Positions 52,307 through 60,862 of a stretch of DNA of 64,000 nucleotides are shown one piece after another (the first letter of the stretch is position 1; each line of letters opens with the position of its first letter). Location: NCBI GenBank assembly GCA_913057905.1, contig CAJXPB010000004.1, forward strand, positions 62,001 to 126,000. Reading direction: 5' to 3'. Below the pieces are notes generated by a model. That model made no database searches. It was not told where the DNA came from and saw only the letters and a program-made list of their open reading frames with translations. Source of the DNA: an uncultured Pseudomonadota bacterium (GTDB lineage Bacteria; Myxococcota_A; Bradymonadia; Bradymonadales; Bradymonadaceae). The translations under genes were made by a program, and so were the position numbers.

Positions 52307-54655
52307 ATGGTATCTTCCCTCCTCGATCGACTCGCCAGTTTCGTCACCACCCATCGTTGGGGAGTGGTCGCGAGTCTGGTGGGTTTGACCGCACTGTTTG
52401 CCCTGCAGATTCCGTCGATCCAGGCCGATTTCACGCCCTCGGACCTCTTTGCGACGTTCGAGGATCAGGAAGAAATCGCCGATCGATTTCGTGAGACGTA
52501 CGGCAATACCGACAACGTGCTGATGGTATTGGTCCGGGGAGACGACGTGCTGTCGGAGTCGAGCCTGGACTACGTACACCGGCTCTCACGGGCGATGGCC
52601 CGGCAGGAGGCGGTCTCGCGCGTCGAGAGCGTCACGGTTACTCAGATTCCGCGAATGGCCGAGGGGGCGGGCAGCGGCGGCGGAGTCTTCGGCATGCTCC
52701 AGCGGATGGCAGCCGGCGGCCCGAAGGTCGAGCAGATCGTCTCGGGCGATGACGTGAGCCAGCAGGAGGCGCAGCGACTCGAGAAGGTGCTGGCCGACGC
52801 TCCGCTGATCGAAGGTCGGCTTATCAGCCAGGATCGCACGCTCACCGCGGTGACGGTCTTTTTTGAACGAGAGCTGACCCAGAATGCCGATATCGAGCAG
52901 GCAGTCCGTGAGGTCGAGTCCTGGGTGGACGAACATGCCGCGCCCGAGGGCTACGAAACGTTGCTGGCCGGGCTTCCGTACGTGCGCCTCCACGTCATTC
53001 GCCGAATGCAGGCCGATCAAACGGTGATGTTGCCGGCGGCGATCATCGTGTCGCTGTTGCTGTTGCTGGCGGCCTTTCGGTGGTTGCCGGCGATGCTGCT
53101 CCCGATGGTCGCGGTCGGCATGTCGACCGTCATGATTATCGGTGGGATGGCCTGGTACGGCGAGCCCTTCAATATCATCAACAACATCGTGCCCCTGCTG
53201 GTGATCGTCATCGGCATCAGCGATGCGATCCATCTGATCAACCGCTTCGGGGAGGAGTACGCCGTCTCGCGCGACAGACAAGAGGCGAGTCGTGCCACCT
53301 TGCGCAGCATGGCGGCGGCCTGCTTTCTGACGTCGTTCACGACGGCGGCCGGGTTTGGATCATTGATGGTCTCGCAGACCGAGATTCTGGGACGGTTCGG
53401 TGCGACCGCCGCGCTCGGTGTGCTGGGCGTCTACATCGTCACCATCGCGTTTTTGCCGGCCATGCTCACTTTCGTTGCTCCCCCGACGCGGCTCGCCGAA
53501 CAGGCGACGACCGGTCGGCTCGAGGCATGGACTGAGGGGATGGTGGGCCGATTGATCGACCACCGGCAGTGGGTACTGATCGCCGGCGCGGCTGTCGCAG
53601 TCGTCTGTACATTTTCGGCGCGGGGACTGACCGTCGACAACGCCGTGCTGGACCAGCTCGACGAAAAAGACCCGGTCTACAAGACGACGAAACTCATCGA
53701 ACGAAAACTCTACGGGGTGCGGCCACTGGAGGTCAGCTTCAGGAGCTCAAAGGAGGGGCGGCTGACCGACCCCGCGTTTTTGAACAACGTCCAGGAGCTC
53801 GCCCGGTGGGCGCGCACGAAGGACGGCGTGCTGCGAACGACGTCTCCCAACGACTTCCTGCAGGAAGCCTGGTATCTGATGACGGGAGACCCCGAAAAAA
53901 GAACCGCCGATTATCCGTCGCGCCAGGTCGTCGACGGGTTGCATTCGGTGTATCAGCGAGCGCCCCAGAATCCGCTCAACAGCTACATGACCAAGCAGGC
54001 CGACGGCGTTCGGTTGAGTATTTCGTTGACCGATATGGGCGCCAAACAGACGATTGCATTGGCCGAGAGGCTACAGTCGAAGGCCACGGCCCTGTTTGGA
54101 GAGATGGAGGACGTCGAGATTCATCTCACCGGCGACGCGTATGTGGGGTCGCTGGGTCTCGACATCGTGATCCGCGATTTGATGTGGAGTCTGGGAACCG
54201 CCTTCCTGATCATCTTCCTTTTCATGTCGCTCGTTTTGGGAAGCGTCAGATTGGGGCTGCTCAGCATTCCGCCAAACGTCTTCCCGCTGCTGATGACGAT
54301 GGCGTACATGGCCTGGCAGGACATCCCCCTGAACACTGCCACGGCGGTCATCTTTTCGATCAGCATCGGGCTCGCGGTCGACGGGACCATTCACCTGTTG
54401 GCCCGCTTTCGCGAGGAAGTTGCCCACGGCGACCAGGGCGTCGACGAAGCCCTGGTGCGCTCGGCGCGGGGCACAGGCAAGGCGATTATTCTGACATACG
54501 TGGCGCTGATGGTCGGGTTTTCCGTGATGTTCTGGAGCTCGTTTGTGCCGGTTCGCCGCTTCGGCGAACTCATCAGCGTCACGGTCCTGGGATGTCTGGC
54601 GGCGACGCTCCTGTTCGTGCCGCCGCTTCTGAAGGTCGGCTGGCCCGAGAAGTAG
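52307..54655 (+). CDS. MMPL/RND-superfamily exporter
   Basis: This is a 782-residue inner-membrane protein with twelve predicted helices in two halves, each with a periplasmic loop after the first helix. Family marks are IVIGISDAIHLINRFGEEY near residue 300 and SIGLAVDGTIHLLARFREE near 690, which hold the proton-relay Asp residues. MMPL proteins export lipids, hopanoids or pigments driven by proton motive force. The start at 52307 is preceded by a 111-base divergent region shared with the sulfotransferase gene. Confidence 0.92.
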   Translation: MVSSLLDRLASFVTTHRWGVVASLVGLTALFALQIPSIQADFTPSDLFATFEDQEEIADRFRETYGNTDNVLMVLVRGDDVLSESSLDYVHRLSRAMARQEAVSRVESVTVTQIPRMAEGAGSGGGVFGMLQRMAAGGPKVEQIVSGDDVSQQEAQRLEKVLADAPLIEGRLISQDRTLTAVTVFFERELTQNADIEQAVREVESWVDEHAAPEGYETLLAGLPYVRLHVIRRMQADQTVMLPAAIIVSLLLLLAAFRWLPAMLLPMVAVGMSTVMIIGGMAWYGEPFNIINNIVPLLVIVIGISDAIHLINRFGEEYAVSRDRQEASRATLRSMAAACFLTSFTTAAGFGSLMVSQTEILGRFGATAALGVLGVYIVTIAFLPAMLTFVAPPTRLAEQATTGRLEAWTEGMVGRLIDHRQWVLIAGAAVAVVCTFSARGLTVDNAVLDQLDEKDPVYKTTKLIERKLYGVRPLEVSFRSSKEGRLTDPAFLNNVQELARWARTKDGVLRTTSPNDFLQEAWYLMTGDPEKRTADYPSRQVVDGLHSVYQRAPQNPLNSYMTKQADGVRLSISLTDMGAKQTIALAERLQSKATALFGEMEDVEIHLTGDAYVGSLGLDIVIRDLMWSLGTAFLIIFLFMSLVLGSVRLGLLSIPPNVFPLLMTMAYMAWQDIPLNTATAVIFSISIGLAVDGTIHLLARFREEVAHGDQGVDEALVRSARGTGKAIILTYVALMVGFSVMFWSSFVPVRRFGELISVTVLGCLAATLLFVPPLLKVGWPEK

Positions 54656-54669
54656 GTGGGGGGAGTCGG

Positions 54670-55485
54670 TCAGTCTTCCCAGGTAGGGGCGAAGCTGGGG
54701 TCGATGATGCGATCGTCCCCGGTCAGCCAGTCGATCCGCTCCATCTCTTCGGGCGAGAGTTTGAAGTCGAAGATGTCGAAGTTCTGGCGGCGATGGTCGG
54801 CGCCGGCGGCCTTTGGGATGGCGACGACATTGTCCTGTTGAAACAGCCAGCGGATCGCGATTTGAGCGGGTGATTTGTCGTGGTCGTCGGCGATCTCTCG
54901 CAACGTCTCGTCTTCGAGGACACGACCGCGCGCCAGGGGGCTGTATGCGGTCAGAAACATGTCGCGATCGTCGACGATGTCGAGCAGATCGTCCTGATTC
55001 AAAAAGGGATGGTATTCGACCTGGTTGCAGACGATGGGCGCGTGGTCGGCGGCGCGCTCGAGTTGAGTCGGAGTGAAGTTGCTGACACCGATGTGGCGGA
55101 CTTTGTCCTGGTCGACCAGTTCCATCATCGCATCGAGAGTCTTCTCGACGGGGACGTCTTCGACCGGCCAGTGGATCAGGAGGAGATCGATCCAGCCGGT
55201 GTCGAGTTTGTTCAAGCTCCCCTCTGTACTGGCGATGACATCGTCGGGGGCGACATTGTCCTTCCAGACCTTGGTCGTCAGAAAGATATCGTCTCGGTCG
55301 ACGTCGCTGTTGTCGATGGCCTGGCCGACGAGATCCTCGTTGCCGTAGGCCTGCGCGGTGTCGATGTGGCGGTAGCCGAGGTCGAGGGCGTGGCGCACCC
55401 CGGTCAGGCAATCCTCGCCTTCAAGTTGCCAGGTGCCGTAGCCGAGTTTGGGAACCTTCGTATCTTGAGCCGTTACAAATTCCAT
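54670..55485 (-). CDS. Aldo/keto reductase
   Basis: This is a 271-residue NADPH-dependent reductase. The catalytic tetrad is complete: Asp42 and Tyr47 in IDTAQAYGNE, Lys72 in TTKVWKDN, and His105 in LLLIHWP. VSNFTPTQLERA and PKAAGADHRRQNFDIFDF are cofactor and fold marks. The best relatives are the 2,5-diketo-D-gluconate reductase type. ATG 55485 is taken; the reading 29 residues upstream lacks support. It converges on the MMPL gene, 14 bases away. Confidence 0.93.
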   Translation of the reverse strand: MEFVTAQDTKVPKLGYGTWQLEGEDCLTGVRHALDLGYRHIDTAQAYGNEDLVGQAIDNSDVDRDDIFLTTKVWKDNVAPDDVIASTEGSLNKLDTGWIDLLLIHWPVEDVPVEKTLDAMMELVDQDKVRHIGVSNFTPTQLERAADHAPIVCNQVEYHPFLNQDDLLDIVDDRDMFLTAYSPLARGRVLEDETLREIADDHDKSPAQIAIRWLFQQDNVVAIPKAAGADHRRQNFDIFDFKLSPEEMERIDWLTGDDRIIDPSFAPTWED

Positions 55486-55599
55486 GGGTCTCGTGGGGGT
55501 CGGAGGAATATACAATTCGATTGGCCCCGAGGCCGGGGATTGGGAACTTATCCAGTCGATAGGGGACGGCAAGCCGAGCCACGTGGGTGACCGGTGGAC

Positions 55600-56097
55600 T
55601 CAGGGACGGAAGATGTCCATGAGAGCGTCTCGAAACGCGTCCATTCTTCGCCGGGGGATGTGGCTGAAGGTGTGGGTGTCGTCGCCGTCGTGGAAGGTCA
55701 CCTGTCCGCCGATGTCGTAGCCGTATTCGACGCCGTCGACGTCGTCGGCTCGAAAGACGAAACACTCGGCGCCCGAGGCGCCGACGGTCGATGCCGCCGC
55801 CACGACTCGACCTCCGAGCAACACCAAAACCGCCTGTTTGCCTCCGAGACGCGCCGGAACGGCATCGATGAACTCATCGCGCTTGCTGATAAGCGGTGCC
55901 AACAGTTCCGGCGGGGGGATGTCGGTGGCGCCCACGGAGATCCCCGCGGATTGAAGGGTGGCCCGAACCCGTGCGGCCGATATGGGGTCGTCGACCTGCG
56001 TCGGGCCCCGACCCACACGTACGAAGGTCCAGTAGGCGAGGCCGAGCCCTGCGGCGATCAGGGCGACGAGCATAGATGCGAGGATCGTCCAAGACAT
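55600..56097 (-). CDS. Hypothetical membrane-anchored protein
   Basis: This is a 165-residue protein with one N-terminal helix (ILASMLVALIAAGLGLAYWTFV). The rest (about residues 35-165) is a mixed alpha/beta domain with no recognised motif; VLVLLGGRVVAAAS and FRADDVDGVEYGYDIGGQVTFHDG suggest strands. It is probably an inner-membrane protein with a periplasmic or cytoplasmic domain. It lies 95 bases after the unknown secreted gene and may share its transcript. Confidence 0.6.
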   Translation of the reverse strand: MSWTILASMLVALIAAGLGLAYWTFVRVGRGPTQVDDPISAARVRATLQSAGISVGATDIPPPELLAPLISKRDEFIDAVPARLGGKQAVLVLLGGRVVAAASTVGASGAECFVFRADDVDGVEYGYDIGGQVTFHDGDDTHTFSHIPRRRMDAFRDALMDIFRP

Positions 56098-56192
56098 GGC
56101 GCCAGAATGCGGGGGTCGAAGATCCAGAGAGTCTCCAGCCCCGAGGCTTGGCATAGGGGGGCGGCTTCGTCAACGAATGCCGGTCCTGGCCC

Positions 56193-57548
56193 TCATTCGT
56201 CGGTGCTCTTGGACTTCACCTCGCCATCGGGGCCGACGACCTTCAGAGACTCGTCGGATGTTGACTTTTCGCCGCCTTCGTCACCGGACTCGCCCTTCGA
56301 GGATGAATCCGGGGCGGAGCGCTCGGGAGGCTGGCTCTCGATGGCACTCGTCTCCTGCTCCCAGGCACGCTGTTCGGCAAATGCGCGGGTCACCGAGTGA
56401 AGCCGGAATGTAAGCCGATGATTGATCGACCAAGAGAGCCCGGAGTTTTGTCCGTGGATGTCGTGGCGAACCAGGAGATCTTCGCTCGGGTCGTACCAGA
56501 CGCTCCAGAAGGCTTCCATGCCCTGAGGGAGGCGATGGACCTTGGCGAGTTTGCGGTCATCGTTGAGTTTCTTCTTTGGGATGGCCGTGGTGTTGGTCGG
56601 CGAGCCGTAGATGTCTTCGAGCCGGTTGTCGACGTACAGGAATCGGTCGTAGTTTCGCTCGCCAGCCTTCTCGAGGGCGCCGCGGGCACGACGGCTGATC
56701 TCGCCCTGATCGTCCATCTCGAAGACGACTTTGTAGGGATGCCACCCGTACCGGTAGACGGTGACGGTGCAGGGATGACCCTGGACGGTGCAGTCCCGAA
56801 AGGTGCGGCGAGACTTTTTGGCCTGAACAGGGACGATTTTGGTCCGCTCCCCGTCGACTTCCATGCGCACCGATTCACCGGAGGCGGTGACCATCGCGAC
56901 GATCATCTTGCGCGAGCGTTGCTCGAACCGTTGGATGATGTCGATGCCGGCGCGTCGAAACGCGTCGTGGATCAGGTAGTTGAAGTATTTTGATTCCGCC
57001 CCGCGTTTGACGCGTACAACTTTGTGAGCCCGGACGCCCTTGAGGCTGTAGCGTACCGCGTATCGAAGTACGCTGTCGTCGAGATTCCATCGCCAACGTT
57101 CGCCCTGAAGGTCCCACTGGACCGCCCGTTTGAGGCGAAGCTGGGCGTCGCCGAGTTCCTGCGAAAATTCGGACCGCGTCCGCACGTCCTTGAAATCAGG
57201 CTCTCCGAAGTGTCCGACGAGGCGTTCGGCCATCTTGTATTCGTTGTCGTAGGAGACGATGTCGGAGATCGTCCCGACGCGAAGCCCGCGCGGTTCTTCG
57301 GTGCGGCGCATCCCCTGAGCAATGAGATCACCCTCGTAGAAGACGAAGAAGTGGTTCCAGGTGCCTTCGAATCGGGTGACCTCGCGGTGACGCACCTGGT
57401 AGACGGAGCCGTCAAAGCCGCGAAGCGGCCGTTCGAATCGGCTGTCGAGTTCACCAGGCGACGTCGACCAATCCGCGTCGAGGGTGGCCGCGGAGGCGGA
57501 CGTCGTCATCAGCAGCAGGCAGACAGCCAGGGGCAATTGGATGCGCAT
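56193..57548 (-). CDS. Hypothetical secreted protein
   Basis: This is a 451-residue protein with signal peptide MRIQLPLAVCLLLMTTSASA. The mature part has no recognised domain. It contains many aromatic and charged residues (WNHFFVFYEGDLIAQGMRRTEEP; WDLQGERWRWNLDD), a Cys pair in FRDCTVQGHPCTV, and a disordered acidic tail (APDSSSKGESGDEGGEKS). No lipobox is present, so it is periplasmic or exported. ATG 57548 is the only start that keeps the signal peptide intact. Confidence 0.65.
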   Translation of the reverse strand: MRIQLPLAVCLLLMTTSASAATLDADWSTSPGELDSRFERPLRGFDGSVYQVRHREVTRFEGTWNHFFVFYEGDLIAQGMRRTEEPRGLRVGTISDIVSYDNEYKMAERLVGHFGEPDFKDVRTRSEFSQELGDAQLRLKRAVQWDLQGERWRWNLDDSVLRYAVRYSLKGVRAHKVVRVKRGAESKYFNYLIHDAFRRAGIDIIQRFEQRSRKMIVAMVTASGESVRMEVDGERTKIVPVQAKKSRRTFRDCTVQGHPCTVTVYRYGWHPYKVVFEMDDQGEISRRARGALEKAGERNYDRFLYVDNRLEDIYGSPTNTTAIPKKKLNDDRKLAKVHRLPQGMEAFWSVWYDPSEDLLVRHDIHGQNSGLSWSINHRLTFRLHSVTRAFAEQRAWEQETSAIESQPPERSAPDSSSKGESGDEGGEKSTSDESLKVVGPDGEVKSKSTDE

Positions 57549-57792
57549 GTCAGTTCTCCCGGATGGTATGATTCGGGCACTCCACAACTTGGACGCAGTT
57601 ACGACCTCAATAATCAAATGAAATGGTCAAAACAGCAAGCGAAGTAGCCCATGCCCACTTTAATTTGCTTGACCGCTGGCGCCGCTGTCGGGAGCATGTC
57701 GGCTGAACAAGGGGCTGGGCTGCCAATTGTGTGGGAACCCGGTCGGTCGATTCTCGACTGTGAATGAATGGAACTAAAACGGAGGATGTACG

Positions 57793-58122
57793 ATGCGCAA
57801 CGTGATGCTGATGCTGCTCGCCGCTGGATTGATGTCGGTCGGTGTGGGATGCGCCACGAGCGGAACCGACATGGAAGACGACTCGACTACGGAAACGAAA
57901 AAACAGTCGATGGAGGAGGACTCTGCCGACAAGGAGATGAAGAAGAACACAATGGACAAGAACGGCGATGACGAAGTCGACAACGACGACATGAAGAAAG
58001 AGTCCGACGAGTCGGGTGACGACTCCGATGACTCCGACGAGATGGACGAAGACGACTCCGACGACATGGAGTCGGGAGACGACATGGAATCGGACGAAGG
58101 TGGCGAAGAGCCGATGAAGTGA
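57793..58122 (+). CDS. Very acidic small lipoprotein
   Basis: This is a 109-residue protein. The signal peptide ends in the lipobox VGVGC near residue 20. The mature part is nearly all Asp, Glu, Ser, Lys and Met (DDSDDSDEMDEDDSDDME), so it is disordered and strongly negative. GGAGG lies eight bases before the ATG. A perfect hairpin terminator follows 24 bases after the stop. Function unknown; it could bind cations at the cell surface. Confidence 0.75.
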   Translation: MRNVMLMLLAAGLMSVGVGCATSGTDMEDDSTTETKKQSMEEDSADKEMKKNTMDKNGDDEVDNDDMKKESDESGDDSDDSDEMDEDDSDDMESGDDMESDEGGEEPMK

Positions 58123-58145
58123 CGCTACGTCACAGTGTACGACGC

Positions 58146-58169
58146 GCCCGGGGTTTCCCCGGGCTTTTT
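58146..58169 (+). terminator. Intrinsic terminator of the acidic lipoprotein gene
   Basis: GCCCGGGG (58146-58153), loop TTT, CCCCGGGC (58157-58164) and then T5. The stem is perfect. Confidence 0.95.
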
Positions 58170-58256
58170 GAGTTCTTGAGCTTTACGAATGGGGCGTCGT
58201 GACGATCCTGACCTGCGGAAGGGAATTGCTTTGTAGCCGACAGATGAGAGGCAGAG

Positions 58257-58973
58257 ATGGATTGGACCAACGACGTTGAAGAGCTCGAGACGGTCGTCGT
58301 CACCGGTGCAAAGGGATCGCTGGGGGGCACCGTCTGCGAGGGATTCTTGCAGGCGGGCATCGATGTCGTCGGTGTGGATATCGCCGTCGACGGGTCGGGG
58401 CTGGTAGAGGACTCGGAGGCCGACGGCCTCTATTGGAGACGGTTGGATGCCACCTCGCCGTCCGAGGTCGAGGCCTGTGTTTCGGAGATCGAGGCAGAGG
58501 TCGGGCCGATCGACGGACTGGTCAACTGCGCCGGGGGATTTCGATGGGCCAAGGCCGACGACATCTCCGACGAAGATATCGACTTCTTGATGGGGGCAAA
58601 TCTCAAGTCCGCGCTGCTTCTGGTGCGAGAGGTCCTCGGTGGTATGAAGGAGCGTGACTTCGGCCGTATCGTACTGATCAGCTCGAAGTCGACCCTCCAG
58701 CCGGGGACCGGCGAGGGGACATACGCGGCGACAAAGTCGGGGCTCAACGCGCTGACAAAATCGGTGGCCGACGAGGTGCGCCAATCCGACGTGAATATCA
58801 ACGCCGTATTGCCTTCGGTCATCGACACGCCGGCCAACCGCGAGGAGATGTCGGATCAGGACTTCTCACGATGGGTTCAGAGGGAGCAGCTCGCCGAGAT
58901 CATCTTTCGGTTGATGCAATCCTTCGGTGACCCGATCAACGGGGCGCTCATTCCGGTGACCGGCCGAATGTAG
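58257..58973 (+). CDS. Short-chain dehydrogenase with degenerate cofactor turn
   Basis: This is a 238-residue SDR. The glycine motif reads TGAKGSLGG (residues 16-24), the NCAGG motif lies near 92, and the catalytic Ser and YAATK are in ISSKSTLQPGTGEGTYAATKSG near 140-160. VGVDIAVDG after strand 2 suggests NAD+. The length is slightly below the usual 250. It starts after a 134-base gap that holds the terminator of the preceding gene and no further gene. Confidence 0.85.
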   Translation: MDWTNDVEELETVVVTGAKGSLGGTVCEGFLQAGIDVVGVDIAVDGSGLVEDSEADGLYWRRLDATSPSEVEACVSEIEAEVGPIDGLVNCAGGFRWAKADDISDEDIDFLMGANLKSALLLVREVLGGMKERDFGRIVLISSKSTLQPGTGEGTYAATKSGLNALTKSVADEVRQSDVNINAVLPSVIDTPANREEMSDQDFSRWVQREQLAEIIFRLMQSFGDPINGALIPVTGRM

Positions 58974-58984
58974 TCGGTGTCCGT

Positions 58985-59182
58985 TCAGTCGGTCTTTTTG
59001 TCCTTGGCCCTCAGGTACCGCCAGAATCCGTCTTCCTCGCAGACGGGACAACCGGGAAATTTGTCGCCCTCGTCGACCGGAACTTCCTTTTCTTCCTGTT
59101 CCGGCTGACAGCGGGTCTCGTACTGGTGTCGGACGAAGAGGTAGATGCCAGTATGGGGGGCAGTTTCTCCAGTTTCGTACAT
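58985..59182 (-). CDS. Small protein with a Cys-x-x-Cys pair
   Basis: This is a 65-residue protein reading leftwards. It has a conserved-looking core (TGETAPHTGIYLFVRHQYETRCQ) and CPVCEEDGFWRYL, a CxxC pair that could bind zinc. The TGxxAPxxGIY and GDKFPxC features slightly resemble YjzC-like small proteins, but the match is weak. It converges on the SDR gene, 12 bases from its stop. Confidence 0.5.
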   Translation of the reverse strand: MYETGETAPHTGIYLFVRHQYETRCQPEQEEKEVPVDEGDKFPGCPVCEEDGFWRYLRAKDKKTD

Positions 59183-59293
59183 GGGTGCGACTCCGTAGTG
59201 GAAGAGACTGTTGGGAAGATGCGCCTATCGTATCCGCGGGTCGATTGACAACTGCCGGCACCGATCGTTCCAGAGCTCCCGATCCAGTGGGGG

Positions 59294-60745
59294 CTACAGG
59301 TAAGGGGCGGCAAGTCGGAACACATTGTCGCGCAATTTCGTGGCAAATCCCCGGTTGTCGTATTCGTTCAGGGTCAGACGGTGCGACCGGCTCCGTTTCT
59401 CGGAGATCCACTCTGCCATGCGGCCGGAGAATTCTCGGTCGTAACATTCGACATTGAATTCAAAATTCAGCCGCAGGCTCCTGGGGTCCCAGTTCGCCGA
59501 GCCGAGCAACGTCCAGGTGCCGTCGACGACCATCAGCTTTGAATGGTCGAAGGGTGGGGGAGTCAGCCAGACGCGGCAGCCGCGCTCCAAGACGGGCCTG
59601 AGTTGTCCGAAGGTCGCCCAGTGTACAAAGGGGAGGTTCGACTTTTCGGGGAGGATGATGTCGACGTCGACGCCGCGGAGGGCGGCTGTGTTGAGCGCCG
59701 AGATCAGAGGTTCATCGGGCAGAAAATAGGGTGTGACGATCTGGACGTGATCCCTGGCACAGGCGAGGGCCCCGTGCAGGGTCCAGGGGAGCTTCTCGAG
59801 GTCCTCGTCAGGACCGTCGGGAATGCCCCGAGCGATGACCTCGCCGGTCGTCTCTATGTCGGGAAAAAAGGCGTCGCCGCGAAGGTCTTCGTCGGTCGAG
59901 AAGTTCCAGTCGTCGACGAATATCTCCTGTAGATGCGCGACCACGGGGCCGGTGAGTTTGAAGTGGAGATCGCGGACAGGATGGTCGGGCTCGTCGGCGA
60001 TGACGTGGCCCTCGCGGATGTTGATCCCGCCGGTAAATCCGACGTCTCCGTCGACGACGAGCGTCTTTCGGTGATTGCGCAGATTCACCGACATCAGATG
60101 GGGCGGAAACAGCGACGGCAGGAACTTCGCCACCGGCACACCGCGCCTTTTGAGTTTATTGAAGACCGAAGGGAACGAGTAACGCAGGCCGGCGGCGTCG
60201 ACGAGAACGCGCACCTCGACACCTCGGTCGCTGGCATCGGCCAAGGCGTCGACGAAGTGGTCGCCCCAACTGTCGTTGTCGAAGATGTAGGTCGCCAGGG
60301 TGACCGATTCTTTGGCCCCTTCGATGGCCTGGAGCATCTCCGGGTAGGCCTCGTCGCCGTTGAACAACGGCTCGACGTGGTTGCCGGGCACCAACGGCCG
60401 GTTGACGACCCGGCCGACCAGATGAGCCAGCGCGCCCAGGTGGTACTGTTCGTCGTGGATCTCGGTCTCGACCTGCGAAGGGTGAAGCGGCTCCACACTG
60501 GGGGGCGCCTCGTATTCCTTCAGGTCCTTGCGTAGCGACTCGGCGCGCCGCTCGATCCGATTGATGCCGAATAGCATGTAGAAGACGGGCCCGATAATGG
60601 GGGCGAGCCAACTGAGTCCGATCCAGCCGATGGCCGAGCGGACCTCACGCTTGTAGAGTACAATGTGAAAGGTCGTCAGGGTGGCGGCCACCGTCCAGAG
60701 GAGACTGATGATCGCGGTGGCGTAGGTCGACAGAGTCTCGAACAT
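59294..60745 (-). CDS. cls: Cardiolipin synthase (phospholipase D family)
   Basis: This is a 483-residue membrane enzyme with two N-terminal transmembrane helices. Two HKD motifs are present: NHRKTLVVDG near residue 227 and DHSKLMVVDG near 405, and the second half ends with GSANWDPRSLRLNFEFNVECYD. It makes cardiolipin from phosphatidylglycerol. ATG 60745 is chosen; the reading 80 residues upstream has no family match. It is divergent from the SNF transporter. Confidence 0.94.
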   Translation of the reverse strand: MFETLSTYATAIISLLWTVAATLTTFHIVLYKREVRSAIGWIGLSWLAPIIGPVFYMLFGINRIERRAESLRKDLKEYEAPPSVEPLHPSQVETEIHDEQYHLGALAHLVGRVVNRPLVPGNHVEPLFNGDEAYPEMLQAIEGAKESVTLATYIFDNDSWGDHFVDALADASDRGVEVRVLVDAAGLRYSFPSVFNKLKRRGVPVAKFLPSLFPPHLMSVNLRNHRKTLVVDGDVGFTGGINIREGHVIADEPDHPVRDLHFKLTGPVVAHLQEIFVDDWNFSTDEDLRGDAFFPDIETTGEVIARGIPDGPDEDLEKLPWTLHGALACARDHVQIVTPYFLPDEPLISALNTAALRGVDVDIILPEKSNLPFVHWATFGQLRPVLERGCRVWLTPPPFDHSKLMVVDGTWTLLGSANWDPRSLRLNFEFNVECYDREFSGRMAEWISEKRSRSHRLTLNEYDNRGFATKLRDNVFRLAAPYL

Positions 60746-60862
60746 CGGCGGACGGGTGGAGGGCGGGGGCCGAGGACACTTGGTTGACGTTCGGTCAGTC
60801 CATACGTAGGAATCGATCGCTTCGCACGGAGCGTCCAATCGACGATAGACCGAGAGGACAGG

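Noticed and set aside
53569..54873. 434-residue plus-strand ORF inside the MMPL gene
   Set aside because: It is the +1 shadow of the MMPL exporter, Arg/Gly-rich without domains.
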